This document shows positions 1-9,510 of a stretch of 64,000 bases of DNA, one piece after another. Both the position numbers and the translations under genes were made by a program. Numbering within the stretch: the first letter of the stretch is position 1; each line of letters begins with the position of its first letter. Source of the stretch: an uncultured Clostridia bacterium (lineage in GTDB: Bacteria > Bacillota > Clostridia > TANB77 > CAG-508); contig CAQUUC010000001.1 of the NCBI GenBank assembly GCA_948896235.1, positions 372,001 through 436,000 of the forward strand, in the 5' to 3' direction. The notes beneath the pieces are model-generated. The model was given only the letters and a program-made list of their open reading frames with translations, did not search any database and was not told where the DNA came from.

Positions 1-1978
1 CAAATATATTAGACATTTTTTGTATCATATGATTAATTGTAAATCCATCTAATATTTTTTTTCTACAATTTGATTTATAAAATTCTAAATTTCCTAACGC
101 TTTATTAATTGCGTGAACATAGTTTTGTATTTCTTCTGGTTTATATTTAAAATTTTTTATTTCAGTTTCTTTTTGTAAGCAAGGCACAATTACTCCTACA
201 TCATTAGAAATTAATTCTTTTTGTCCTCCAACATCGCTTGATATAACTGGTACTCCCATAGCAAGTGACTCATATGATGTAAGCGCTACCCCTTCCTTAA
301 TAGAACAATTTAATGTTAAATCGCTTATAGCATAAATTTCCTTTGTTTTAGTAATGTTTCCTAAAAACATTATATTATCCATTAATTGTAATTTTCTTGC
401 TTCAGCTTTTATACTAGAAAGCATATTTCCTTCTCCAACAACTAAAACTAAAAAGTCATTTCTTTCTTGTTTTAAGGCCTTTATAATTTGCATAAGCAAA
501 TGTGGTCTTTTTTGGTCTGCAATTCTACAAATATAACTAATAATAAATCTTCCATTTCTATTAATATTATATTTTTTCAAAAGTTCTTCTTTGTTGTAAT
601 TTTCAGGATTAAATTCTTTTTCATCTACACCAATATAAACTGTTTCTACATCGCTTTCATTTCTTTTAAAATAGTCTATTAATATATTTTCACTATTTTT
701 ATTACATAATAAGGTTTTATCTATAACAGATTGTACCATACTAGAATCTCTAGAGTATCCACCATTTCTATTGTACCATTCTTCCATATGGATATAATCT
801 ACAATTGGAACTTTAGGATATTTAGCTTTTATATATGGAAGCATTGAATAGCCAAACTTACAATTTGTATTAAAGATTAGATTGATATTATTTTTCTTTA
901 TAATATAATTAATAAAGCTTGTCCAATATTTTTTATCTAAGAAAGTAGTTAAATCATATACAGTAGCATTTTTTTCAAACTCCTGTCTATAAGTATTTAC
1001 TGTTGGCTCTGTGGTAATAATAGTAATATCAAATTTTTCTTTATCAAGACCTGTTAATAAATCTAAATTAAATTTATCTGCTCCACCTGTAACCATCCAA
1101 GGAATCATCATTAATATATTTATTTTTCCATTTACAGTATATTTTACATCTGGAATACTTCCTACATTTTCTACAATTCCATCCCAATTATAATCTTGTT
1201 TTGGATATTGTATTGCTTCAACCCTTTTTGTTATAGTTGCTGCTGTATTTTTAATTATTTCTAATGCTCTTTCTTTATTTTCTCTTGATTTTGCAAGCTC
1301 TCCTTGTTCTTTTCTTCTATACCAAATCCCATAATAATTCATATGAACAGGAAAGTTTCCTTTTGCAATTTGTTTTAGCCAAAAATTCCAGTCTTCATTT
1401 ACAGCCTTTTCTCTTAATTCATATCCATTAACTTGGGAAAATGCCTCTTTTCTTATTATACATGCCTCAACTAAATTGTTTTCTTTTTTTAGTTTTTCAG
1501 AATCAAACCATGTATTCCAAGTATATTCCATACTATCAAATCCGATTGAATCCGAATATGCCCAAGCCGCTTTTTTATTTGTTTCCAAGGTCCAATATCC
1601 ACATTCTATAAAGGTTTTATCTAATAAGTCATCAGAATCACAAAATACTAGATATTTTGTACTTTCAGATGCTTGTTTTGCTCCATAATCTCTCGTTGCA
1701 GAAAGTCCTTCATTTTCTTTATGAAATACCTTTATTCTTTTATCTTTTTTTGCAACTTCTTCAAGTTTTAGTAAACTTTCCTCATCTTTTGAGCCATCAT
1801 CTATTATCAATAATTCAAAAAGTGGAAATGTTTGATTTAATATTGCATTAACAGATTGTTCAATATAGTCCTTATCATTATAAAAAGGTATAATAACAGA
1901 AACTACTGGTTCTTTTATTTCATATTCCTTTTTTTCTAGTAATTTACCTGGTTCTTGTGAATAATCAAATTTTTTCAT
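1..1978 (-). CDS. Two-domain glycosyltransferase (GT2 fused to GT4), 3' end outside window
   Basis: About 659 codons are visible; the C-terminus lies beyond the window edge. The start is the ATG at 1978 preceded by AAAGGAC. Residues ~20-230 form a GT-A fold GT2 domain (VSVIIPFYND, DDGS, then the metal-binding CDSDD). Residues ~300-659 form a GT-B GT4 domain (MVTGGADKF donor-side loop, GEGNML, and the E-x7-E type EGVALTSYESLAMG). Such fusions usually add two successive sugars to a lipid-linked or surface glycan on the cytoplasmic face. It is the last visible gene of the glycan cluster, just downstream of the exporter permease, so it probably builds the same polymer. Sugar specificity cannot be told from sequence. 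Confidence 0.85.
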   Translation of the reverse strand, partial: MKKFDYSQEPGKLLEKKEYEIKEPVVSVIIPFYNDKDYIEQSVNAILNQTFPLFELLIIDDGSKDEESLLKLEEVAKKDKRIKVFHKENEGLSATRDYGAKQASESTKYLVFCDSDDLLDKTFIECGYWTLETNKKAAWAYSDSIGFDSMEYTWNTWFDSEKLKKENNLVEACIIRKEAFSQVNGYELREKAVNEDWNFWLKQIAKGNFPVHMNYYGIWYRRKEQGELAKSRENKERALEIIKNTAATITKRVEAIQYPKQDYNWDGIVENVGSIPDVKYTVNGKINILMMIPWMVTGGADKFNLDLLTGLDKEKFDITIITTEPTVNTYRQEFEKNATVYDLTTFLDKKYWTSFINYIIKKNNINLIFNTNCKFGYSMLPYIKAKYPKVPIVDYIHMEEWYNRNGGYSRDSSMVQSVIDKTLLCNKNSENILIDYFKRNESDVETVYIGVDEKEFNPENYNKEELLKKYNINRNGRFIISYICRIADQKRPHLLMQIIKALKQERNDFLVLVVGEGNMLSSIKAEARKLQLMDNIMFLGNITKTKEIYAISDLTLNCSIKEGVALTSYESLAMGVPVISSDVGGQKELISNDVGVIVPCLQKETEIKNFKYKPEEIQNYVHAINKALGNLEFYKSNCRKKILDGFTINHMIQKMSNIF

Positions 1979-2034
1979 TTTACACGTCCTTTTTTATTTA
2001 TATTTCCCCTTTTATTTTTTGTTATAAATAATAC

Positions 2035-2808
2035 TTATAACTCTTCTGCAAATCCTTTTTGAAGTTTATTAAATATCATATATCCAACTACACAAATAGC
2101 TATCATTATTCCAGCTACCATTAATAAGGATTTAACATCAGGTGCCGCTTGGTTATAAAATATATCTCTATAAGCATTAATTACATATGTCATTGGATTT
2201 AAATTTAATATCCATTTAAAATTTTCTGGTATAGTATTTGCATTATATACTATTGGTGTTGCATAGAAAAGTAATTGTAATGCCACTCCAATCAAATGTT
2301 GTAAATCTCTTACATATACTGTTATGCTAGATACAATAAACGATATTCCTAATATTAATATGTATTGTACTAAAAATATTATTGGATAATATAATATAAA
2401 TTTAGTAATTCCAACACCATATACAAGTACAAATGCAATAATAATTATTGTAGATATCAAAAAGTTTATTGCTTCACTAGTTACAATTGATATTGGCAAT
2501 ATTTCTCGCGGAAAATATACTTTTTTAATTATATTTCCATTTTCTATCATTGTAAATGCTGCTCTTGTTATTGCAGTTGAAAAGAATGTCCAAGGAATTA
2601 ATCCACAACACAAGAATATAACATAATTCTTCTCATTATTTTTTAATATTAAAGGAAATACTATTGCATATACAAGTATTTGTAGTAATGGGTTTAGAAA
2701 CGACCACAATACACCCAAAAATGAATTTTTGTATTTCCCTCTTATTTCTTTTTTTACACTAGTTTTTAGTAATTCTCTATAATTATACAAATTTTTAAAT
2801 ACTTTCAT
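2035..2808 (-). CDS. Polysaccharide/teichoic acid ABC exporter, permease
   Basis: This 257-aa ABC-2 type permease belongs to the Wzm/TagG/RfbD family. The cytoplasmic N-terminus (VKKEIRGKYKNSFLGVLWSFLNP) is the family hallmark and is followed by six predicted membrane spans. It should form a dimer that moves an undecaprenyl-linked glycan across the membrane, powered by the ATPase encoded immediately upstream at 2845-3585. The start has an AGAGGAG ribosome site. Whether the substrate is a teichoic-acid-like polymer or another capsule-type glycan cannot be decided here. Confidence 0.9.
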   Translation of the reverse strand: MKVFKNLYNYRELLKTSVKKEIRGKYKNSFLGVLWSFLNPLLQILVYAIVFPLILKNNEKNYVIFLCCGLIPWTFFSTAITRAAFTMIENGNIIKKVYFPREILPISIVTSEAINFLISTIIIIAFVLVYGVGITKFILYYPIIFLVQYILILGISFIVSSITVYVRDLQHLIGVALQLLFYATPIVYNANTIPENFKWILNLNPMTYVINAYRDIFYNQAAPDVKSLLMVAGIMIAICVVGYMIFNKLQKGFAEEL

Positions 2809-2844
2809 TTTACTCTCCTCTATTTACGCTACTATTTAAAAAGT

Positions 2845-3585
2845 TTAAGCTGTAACTTTTAAATATTCATTTACTACTTCGTCTGTATTACCATCCATTC
2901 TAATTTGTCCTTCATATAACCATACTGCTCTATCACATAAGTTTTTTACAGACTCCATACTATGCGTTACAAATACCATAGTTTTTCCTTGTTCTTTTAA
3001 TTCTCTCATTTTATTAAAACATTTTTCTTGGAAATGTTGATCTCCTACTGATAATATTTCATCAATTAAAAGAATATCTGCATTTACATTTATTGCAACA
3101 GAAAATGCTAGTCTCATATACATACCAGAAGAATATGTTCTAACTGGATTATCTATATAGTTTCCTAATTCTGAAAATTCTATTATATTGTCTAATCTTT
3201 CATCTATCTCTTTTTTAGTAAGTCCAAATATTGAAGCATTAAAATATATATTTTCTCTACCAGAAAAGTCTGGATGAAATCCTGCACCTAATTCTAGTAA
3301 TGATGTTAATTTTCCATTTGTTGTTATTTTTCCTTTATTTGGGTATATAATTTTTGTCATTAATTTAAGTAGAGTTGATTTTCCGCTTCCATTTACACCT
3401 ATTAATGCTACTGTCTCTCCTTGTTTTATTCTTAAATTTATTCCCTTTAATACCTGTCTTTTTTCTTTTTTATTTCTCTTAAAAAACATTAACTTTTCTT
3501 TAATAGTATTAGCTTTGTCCATATATACGTTAAACGTTTTATATACATCTTCAACAATAATTGTATCTTCACTATTTTCTTGCAT
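2845..3585 (-). CDS. Polysaccharide/teichoic acid ABC exporter, ATPase
   Basis: This 246-aa nucleotide-binding subunit belongs to the Wzt/TagH family. Walker A GVNGSGKS is at residues ~63-70, the signature YSSGMYMRLAF near 152, and Walker B ILLIDE near 170, followed by SVGD. It has the family's N-terminal extension before the Walker A strand. It lacks the C-terminal carbohydrate-binding domain of large Wzt proteins, so export is probably not gated by chain-terminus recognition. It is paired with the permease at 2035-2808. Confidence 0.92.
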   Translation of the reverse strand: MQENSEDTIIVEDVYKTFNVYMDKANTIKEKLMFFKRNKKEKRQVLKGINLRIKQGETVALIGVNGSGKSTLLKLMTKIIYPNKGKITTNGKLTSLLELGAGFHPDFSGRENIYFNASIFGLTKKEIDERLDNIIEFSELGNYIDNPVRTYSSGMYMRLAFSVAINVNADILLIDEILSVGDQHFQEKCFNKMRELKEQGKTMVFVTHSMESVKNLCDRAVWLYEGQIRMDGNTDEVVNEYLKVTA

Positions 3586-3650
3586 TTTTTATCCTCCCAC
3601 TTCAAATTAAGTCACATTATATCATATTAGTAAAAATTTGAAAACTAAAT

Positions 3651-4535
3651 TTATAAGAATTTTCTTTTGGTAACGATTACTCCTGGTAAGTACATAACAA
3701 CAAATAATACTTTATTTAATGTACCTTTTACATTATTTATAGCTTCTTTAAATTTTCTTTTAGTTAAATATGAAAATAATATATAATGTTTTAATATATA
3801 CATTCTCTTTTTAAAGTATATCCCTCTTAAATTCATATCAAACATTTCTTTAAAGTACTTATAATAACCATATGGATACTTTCTAAATACTTCTATAATA
3901 TTTTTTGAATATCCACTATCTTGATATTCACATATCATAATCGGTTCATTAACACATTTTAGTTTGTACTTTAAATCCATTTTGTGATACATTCTTGCTT
4001 CTGTAACAAACTTTTCAGCTTTTTCTAATTCATAATTATATTGTTTTCTTATATTAGCATTATATACTAATGCCTTTTCCCCATTTTCACCTTGTTTAAA
4101 ATATAAATCAAACATAGTACTTTCTTTTTCTTTAAATAAATTACCTATATTACATTCATTTTGGTCATATTTTAAATAGCACATTGCATATGTATTTTCA
4201 TCTAGTTCATTGCAAGTATTTTTTATTGTCAAAAATGCATTTTGTTTAAAATAATCGTCTGAATCGCATTCTATAATTAGTTCTCCTGTTGAATATGGTA
4301 CTAGATTATTTATAGCCTCCATTTTACCTTTATTTTCTTGGCTATAATATTGAATATCAAATTTATTCTCGTTAATAAATTTCTCTATTAACTTTGCTGT
4401 TCCATCTGTAGAACCATCATCCATAATAAGCCATTCTACTTCAAGCCCATAATTTAAATTTTTTAGTATGCTTTTATATAATCTTTCTAACAATTTTTCT
4501 CTGTTATAGGTTGGTGTTAGGATTGATATCTTCAT
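3651..4535 (-). CDS. GT2 family glycosyltransferase
   Basis: This 294-aa GT-A glycosyltransferase starts with MKISILTPTYNREKLLERLYKSI, followed by MDDGSTDGT and the metal/nucleotide site ECDSDD near residue 93. The C-terminal third is basic and probably membrane-associated, with no clear transmembrane span. Family members transfer a sugar from a nucleotide donor to a lipid-linked acceptor on the cytoplasmic side. It lies between a GT4 gene and the exporter genes, which supports a role in the same glycan. The donor sugar cannot be predicted. Confidence 0.85.
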   Translation of the reverse strand: MKISILTPTYNREKLLERLYKSILKNLNYGLEVEWLIMDDGSTDGTAKLIEKFINENKFDIQYYSQENKGKMEAINNLVPYSTGELIIECDSDDYFKQNAFLTIKNTCNELDENTYAMCYLKYDQNECNIGNLFKEKESTMFDLYFKQGENGEKALVYNANIRKQYNYELEKAEKFVTEARMYHKMDLKYKLKCVNEPIMICEYQDSGYSKNIIEVFRKYPYGYYKYFKEMFDMNLRGIYFKKRMYILKHYILFSYLTKRKFKEAINNVKGTLNKVLFVVMYLPGVIVTKRKFL

Positions 4536-4598
4536 ATTTTACTCCTCTTTTGGTAATATTAATGATAATTAGTAGTTTATAAATTAAATTAAATCTTA

Positions 4599-5705
4599 TT
4601 ATAATATTTCCTTTATTTTCTCTAATATATCTAAATTATCATAAGCACTACTATTATTACTTGCTTCGTATTTAACTTTACTTTCTATAATTTGTTTTAA
4701 TCCATTATATATCGCTTCTTCATTATTGTCCACGATAATACTTTTTTCATAATCTGCAACAGCTTCCCTTGCTGCTGTATTTGTTATTATTATAAACTTG
4801 TCTAAAATTTTTGCTTCCTCTAATACCATTCCATAGCCTTCATATGATGATAATAAAAAGAATATATCTGCATTTTTTATATATGGATATGGATTTTCTT
4901 TTTTACCTAATAATTTAAATGTATTTTGAACCTTATTTTCTTTTATACTGTTTTCTAGTTTTTCTCTTTCTGGTCCTTCTCCTATAACATAAACATTATG
5001 AATAAAACCATCTCTAATTAGATTTATATGTACTTTTAATAGTCTATCTATAGCTTTTTGCACTGTTAATCTTGCTACTGTTACAAAATTAATTTTGTCT
5101 TTTTCAAATTCAATATCCAAATTAGAATTTGATTTTTCTTTAACATTTTCTGCCTCTATATAATTATATATTAATTTTAACTTATCCTTAGCTATATCTG
5201 TATATAAATCCTTAAATTTCTCTAAATTATCTTCACTCACAAATATAATTTCATCATATCTATTATATATCTTGTTATCATATCTTCCTTTTATTTTAGC
5301 TTTTAAATTATTTCCAAAAACCTTTGATATATCATTGTGTACCCAAGCAATTTTCTTTGTTTTAGTATTTTTAATAGAAAATAATCTTGTTATTGGTCCT
5401 TCTAAAAATGCTATTTCTGTGTCATAATTTTCTCGTTTTATATTTTCGTTATATATATTCTTTCTAGCTAAAAGTAGCTTTAATGAAACCATTAACTTTT
5501 CTAATTTACTCATTTCATTATATGGTTTATTATACAAACTAAAAATTTTAATATTTTTAGATACTGCCTTTTCAAATTCCCCATTAGGATATAAAGTAAA
5601 TATGGTAATATCATATTCATTTTGTAATTTATTTACGATATCTACTAATACTTTTTCTGCTCCTCCTAATGTTAAGCTAGTTATTCCAAATAATATCTTT
5701 TTCAA
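4599..5705 (-). CDS. GT4 family glycosyltransferase
   Basis: This 368-aa GT-B glycosyltransferase begins MKKILFGITSLTLGGAEKVLVDIV, the GGAE acceptor loop of GT4 enzymes. It ends with the donor-binding region (VIGEGPEREKLE, then SSYEGYGMVLEEAKIL with the two conserved glutamates). It is the first gene of the downstream half of the glycan cluster. The region upstream of its start (5706-5797) carries the outward-facing promoter of the orphan gene at 5798, so this half-cluster must have its own promoter or depend on read-through past that gene. Confidence 0.88.
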   Translation of the reverse strand: MKKILFGITSLTLGGAEKVLVDIVNKLQNEYDITIFTLYPNGEFEKAVSKNIKIFSLYNKPYNEMSKLEKLMVSLKLLLARKNIYNENIKRENYDTEIAFLEGPITRLFSIKNTKTKKIAWVHNDISKVFGNNLKAKIKGRYDNKIYNRYDEIIFVSEDNLEKFKDLYTDIAKDKLKLIYNYIEAENVKEKSNSNLDIEFEKDKINFVTVARLTVQKAIDRLLKVHINLIRDGFIHNVYVIGEGPEREKLENSIKENKVQNTFKLLGKKENPYPYIKNADIFFLLSSYEGYGMVLEEAKILDKFIIITNTAAREAVADYEKSIIVDNNEEAIYNGLKQIIESKVKYEASNNSSAYDNLDILEKIKEIL

Positions 5706-5723
5706 TCAAATATCCTCCTATTT

Positions 5724-5752
5724 TTGACATTTTATGTAAAATATAGTATAAT
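5724..5752 (+). promoter_or_regulatory. Consensus sigma-A promoter of the orphan gene at 5798
   Basis: TTGACA (5724-5729), a 17-nt spacer, then TATAAT (5747-5752): a perfect consensus. The spacer holds TATGTAAAAT three bases after the -35 box, the same 10-mer at the same place as in the promoter of the other GC-richer orphan gene (37562-37590). Confidence 0.88.
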
Positions 5753-5797
5753 ACATTTTAGTAACTACATGTTTATTTATAAGAAAGGCGGTAAAAT

Positions 5798-6082
5798 ATG
5801 GCTCAGAATTATAGTATCAATTGTGACAATGGCGTAAGGGTTGAATTCATTACATCTGGCAGTGTTACGAGCATGGATGTAAACATTTATCGCACAATTA
5901 ACGACAATGGTGAGGATGCAACTTCTCTTCTTGCCATACTCCAGATACGTGACGGCGAAATTGAAGTAAGCACTTTTTCCTGGAAGACTTCATCACTTGA
6001 AGATATTGCTTGCTACAACATCGGCTGTAAATGTATCAGGCGGATACAGAAGAATCCTCAGGAACTTTTTAACCAGCATTAA
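5798..6082 (+). CDS. Orphan small protein, GC-richer than its surroundings
   Basis: I do not recognise this 94-aa protein. It has no signal peptide or membrane span. The sequence is balanced and probably mostly beta (NCDNGVRVEFITSG, IQIRDGEIEVSTFSW), with four cysteines, three of them in a C-terminal ACYNIGCKC segment. The start has AAAGGCGG at good spacing. Base and codon use differ clearly from its neighbours (CGC, CGT, CTC, GGC, CAG, AGG). Codon 82 (6041-6043) is an in-frame CGG, which the native genes use only at frameshift points. A +1 shift there would read through the terminator, so ordinary Arg decoding looks intended. It has its own promoter and terminator and faces against the glycan cluster, which suggests a single-gene insertion by transfer. 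Confidence 0.7.
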   Translation: MAQNYSINCDNGVRVEFITSGSVTSMDVNIYRTINDNGEDATSLLAILQIRDGEIEVSTFSWKTSSLEDIACYNIGCKCIRRIQKNPQELFNQH

Positions 6083-6107
6083 AATTGAGTATTATGAACC
6101 ACCATAT

Positions 6108-6136
6108 GGTAGGATCAGGCGCTGCCTGTTTCTACC
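6108..6136 (+). terminator. Strong terminator after the orphan gene
   Basis: A 13-position stem (GGTAGGATCAGGC with GCCTGTTTCTACC; one mismatch and one G-T pair) with loop GCT is followed by a T-rich run. The stop codon of the convergent gene at 6132 lies inside the stem, so it may serve both directions. Confidence 0.85.
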
Positions 6137-7547
6137 TTTTTATTTCTTTATTTTTTACTATTAATAATGTACATATAACTATAATTATTGTTGTTGTAGA
6201 CATATTAAAAAATGTATATCCAGACAAAAATGCTAATGCAAAACTAAATAGTAATCCAAGTATTAGCATTATATATTCAGTATCTATTTCTTTTCTATTT
6301 TTAAACCCAATATATATTGAATAACAAGCAATAAGTAACATAGGAATAAAATATAATGTAAATCCTATTATTCCAAAATTAAATAAAAATGCTGGTATTT
6401 CCATTTCTAATACTAACTCTCTATAATTTGTCAAATATCCATTCCCAAATAACATATATAATGGATTTGCTTGATTTTTTACTAAATAAAAATTATACAC
6501 TAACTGCTGTGTTCTCATATCATTATTTACTACATTATGCTTATTTGCAAAATGATATAAGTCTAAAATAGCTCTCTTCGATTCTTCACTCATATATCCA
6601 TCTTCTAGTTCATCACTATCTATTTTCTCTTTTATTTCTAATAAAGAACCCGAAATATGAGACATAGTGTTATTGGTTTCATCAATTATATTTCCTTCTA
6701 TACTTTCTAAATGTTTTCTTCTTTGTAAAGTTGTAGAGCCTACTACTCCTACCACCACCACTACAGCTATAATTGCGATTATACTACCAATTAATATGTT
6801 TTTATCTAGTTGTGCTTTATGAAGTATTGCTACAAATATTTCTACTATAGCATATAAGAATAACGTTAAAATAAAGCCAAATAATCCTACTCTTGTTCCT
6901 ATTAATGTGGTTAAATAAATTCCAACCAAAATAATAATAGCAATAGCCCAGTATCTATACCTTTTGTCTTTTACTAAATTAAGTAATATAAACATAGACA
7001 ATATAAGAATTGCACTAATACTATTTCCTGACTCAAACCAACCCTTATATCCCATTTTTTCTATATATGTAGATGATGATGTTTTTGTTATAATCGATAT
7101 GAATATTGATACTATATATATTGTAATACTAATTAGGACGCTTGTTTGTATTTTTTTTGTGTTACTTTTTTTAAAAGTATATAAGTAAATAAATAAATTT
7201 AATATCATGAACGAATAATTTATCAAGTATTGTAATTCATGTACAATTCCACTATATGAACTATCAGTTCTCAATCTATTAAATATAATTAAGTGTACTA
7301 CTGCATATATTGCATATATACTTGTTACAATTATTAGTTTTAGCTTTATCTTATCTTTAAAGAATATATAAGTAATTATACATATTGGTATAATTGGTCT
7401 TATAAATGTAGATGGCGATATATTTGTATTAAATACATTTCTAAATATAAAACTTGCCATATCAAGTATTGGACATATCATTATACATACGTATAATAGA
7501 TTTTCTATTGTTATTTTTTCTTTTACTCTCTTTAATTTTTCTTTCAT
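6132..7547 (-). CDS. O-antigen ligase/polymerase-like membrane protein
   Basis: This 471-aa protein has about ten to twelve hydrophobic spans and a large outside loop around residues 280-375. The LTTLIGTRVGLFGFILTL segment resembles the conserved core of the Wzy/WaaL-type O-antigen polymerase and ligase family. In a cluster with glycosyltransferases and an exporter it probably polymerises or ligates the glycan on the outer face of the membrane. The ATG start is preceded by AAAGAGGTAGT. It is the last gene of the upstream half-cluster and ends head-on against the orphan gene. Polymerase versus ligase cannot be separated by sequence. Confidence 0.75.
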   Translation of the reverse strand: MKEKLKRVKEKITIENLLYVCIMICPILDMASFIFRNVFNTNISPSTFIRPIIPICIITYIFFKDKIKLKLIIVTSIYAIYAVVHLIIFNRLRTDSSYSGIVHELQYLINYSFMILNLFIYLYTFKKSNTKKIQTSVLISITIYIVSIFISIITKTSSSTYIEKMGYKGWFESGNSISAILILSMFILLNLVKDKRYRYWAIAIIILVGIYLTTLIGTRVGLFGFILTLFLYAIVEIFVAILHKAQLDKNILIGSIIAIIAVVVVVGVVGSTTLQRRKHLESIEGNIIDETNNTMSHISGSLLEIKEKIDSDELEDGYMSEESKRAILDLYHFANKHNVVNNDMRTQQLVYNFYLVKNQANPLYMLFGNGYLTNYRELVLEMEIPAFLFNFGIIGFTLYFIPMLLIACYSIYIGFKNRKEIDTEYIMLILGLLFSFALAFLSGYTFFNMSTTTIIIVICTLLIVKNKEIKR

Positions 7548-7581
7548 TACTACCTCTTTTATAACTATTCATTACGCTATA

Positions 7582-8526
7582 TTAAAAAATTTTAGCATAT
7601 ATCCTATATGTAAATCTGTTTACACTTCTCATATATATTTTTTTTGAATTTAGATTTGTATTTAATATTTTATTCTGTTTCCAATCAGGAAAGTTTTCGT
7701 TTAATTTTACCCAAGTTTTGTTTAATAATTCTTTTTTAATACTTACATTCTTTATCTTAGTCATTCTCTTAAATGAACTACATAATAATAATCGTGTATA
7801 TGTGTATTCTAATACTTCTCTATATTTTTCATATAAATTTTTCTCTTTGTAAAATAGAATTACATTATCTAAAACTGTAAATATATCACTTGCTTTTTCA
7901 TTTTGAACATTTGATAATGAATTTTTTCTTTGTACATAATAAATTAATGGTTCTTTTACAAATGATACTTTTTCTATATATGGTATTAATTTATAGAAAA
8001 ATTCTACATCTTCATATTGTAATCCCTTTGGAAATTCTATTTGTGCTTGTTCAATTAATTCCCTTTTATATAATTTATTCCATGCAACTACTCTTGCAAT
8101 TTCTAGCATTTCTTTTTTTCCTTTATATGCTTTCCCGATATCTTTTTTATTCTTTTTTCCATACTGCCAATAAAAATTACATTCTACGATATCACTATTT
8201 TCTTTTTTTGCTTTTTCATACATTATTTTATACATATCTTCTTTTATGTAATCATCAGAGTCTAAAAAAGCTATATATTTTCCAGTTGCATATTTCATTC
8301 CATAATTTCTAGCATCTGATAGTCCACCATTTTCTTTTCTATAATATCGCATATTTTTATATTTATCTGTATACTCTTTTACAAGCTTTGTAGATAAATC
8401 AGTAGATCCATCATCTACAATAATAATTTCTATATCTTCTAAAGTTTGGTTTACAAGAGAATTTAAACATCTTCTTATATAATTTTCTACATTATATACT
8501 GGCACTATAACACTAACTTTTGCCAT
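7582..8526 (-). CDS. GT2 family glycosyltransferase
   Basis: This 314-aa enzyme has the classical GT2 N-terminus: VSVIVPVYNVENYIRRCLNS, VDDGSTD, ENGGLSDARNYG, then LDSDD near residue 92. The C-terminal half contains LQYEDVEFFYKLI, a feature of EpsJ/WcaA-like capsular glycosyltransferases where the ED pair helps position the acceptor. It is one of four consecutive minus-strand glycan genes with short gaps, so co-transcription is likely. Sugar specificity is not predictable. Confidence 0.88.
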   Translation of the reverse strand: MAKVSVIVPVYNVENYIRRCLNSLVNQTLEDIEIIIVDDGSTDLSTKLVKEYTDKYKNMRYYRKENGGLSDARNYGMKYATGKYIAFLDSDDYIKEDMYKIMYEKAKKENSDIVECNFYWQYGKKNKKDIGKAYKGKKEMLEIARVVAWNKLYKRELIEQAQIEFPKGLQYEDVEFFYKLIPYIEKVSFVKEPLIYYVQRKNSLSNVQNEKASDIFTVLDNVILFYKEKNLYEKYREVLEYTYTRLLLCSSFKRMTKIKNVSIKKELLNKTWVKLNENFPDWKQNKILNTNLNSKKIYMRSVNRFTYRIYAKIF

Positions 8527-8540
8527 CTTAACACCTCTTA

Positions 8541-9482
8541 TTATTTTAATTTTAAATACAATTTTATATTGATTCTTAAGATTAGTTTTTTTACAAATTG
8601 TTTCATATTGTTTACTTGTATATTATCTACCATATTTCTTTTTCTTATTTTTTGTATATAAATATCTAAGTCTTCTTTCTTTAATTCTTTTAATTTTAAT
8701 ATAATAGCATTAGTATAATATGTTTTTAAATTTTTTATTGTAGTTTCCTTCAAATTTTCTTTATTTATAAACTCTAGCATATTATCGTAATGTAATAATG
8801 TATCATTTACTTTCTTTAATGTCTTTGAATAATCCTCATTTCTTGTAATACTGCCATTTGTTTGTAAATAGCAATATCCATACGTGTTAATTGATATTAT
8901 TGATTTAGCTTTTAATATTATAAGCGGAATTAACCCAAAATCTTCATGTTCTGTATTTACTTTAAATTTATTTTCTTTAAACAATTCTCTTTTAAACACA
9001 TATATACATGGGGAATCCAATAAAACATCGCTAAAGCACAACATATTAAACGCAGTTTGTCCATCACACTTATCAAATATTGCGCCATCAACTTTTTCTA
9101 AGATCTCTCCAGTCTCATTAACTCTTTTAAGTTTAAATTTAATAATATCAATATCTTGTTCTATATATGTTTTTAATTCTTTAATCAAGCCTTCGCTAAT
9201 AAAATCATCAGAGTCAATAAACAGAATATACTTTCCTTTAGCTTTAGAAATACCAAAATTTCTAGTATCTGCAACTCCTGTATTTTCTTTCTCATAGTAG
9301 GTTATTTTTTTAGGATTCTCTTTTTCATATTTCTTTACAATTTCTCCTGAATTATCTGTTGAGCCATCATTAATTGCTAATATTTCCGTCTCCTCTAAAT
9401 CTTGAGTAATTATTGATTCTAAACATTTTTTCAAATTATCTCCTGCATTATATATTGGTACAATTATACTTAATTTACACAT
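8541..9482 (-). CDS. GT2 family glycosyltransferase
   Basis: This 313-aa GT-A enzyme shows LSIIVPIYNAGDNLKKCLES, INDGSTDNS, ENTGVADTRNFG and IDSDD near residue 93, and the downstream HEDFGLIPLI acceptor-site signature. It resembles its neighbour at 7582-8526 in architecture but is clearly diverged, so the two probably add different linkages. It lies 14 bases upstream of that gene in the same orientation. Confidence 0.87.
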   Translation of the reverse strand: MCKLSIIVPIYNAGDNLKKCLESIITQDLEETEILAINDGSTDNSGEIVKKYEKENPKKITYYEKENTGVADTRNFGISKAKGKYILFIDSDDFISEGLIKELKTYIEQDIDIIKFKLKRVNETGEILEKVDGAIFDKCDGQTAFNMLCFSDVLLDSPCIYVFKRELFKENKFKVNTEHEDFGLIPLIILKAKSIISINTYGYCYLQTNGSITRNEDYSKTLKKVNDTLLHYDNMLEFINKENLKETTIKNLKTYYTNAIILKLKELKKEDLDIYIQKIRKRNMVDNIQVNNMKQFVKKLILRINIKLYLKLK

Positions 9483-9510
9483 TTTATCACCTTATAATAT
9501 TTTTAACATT

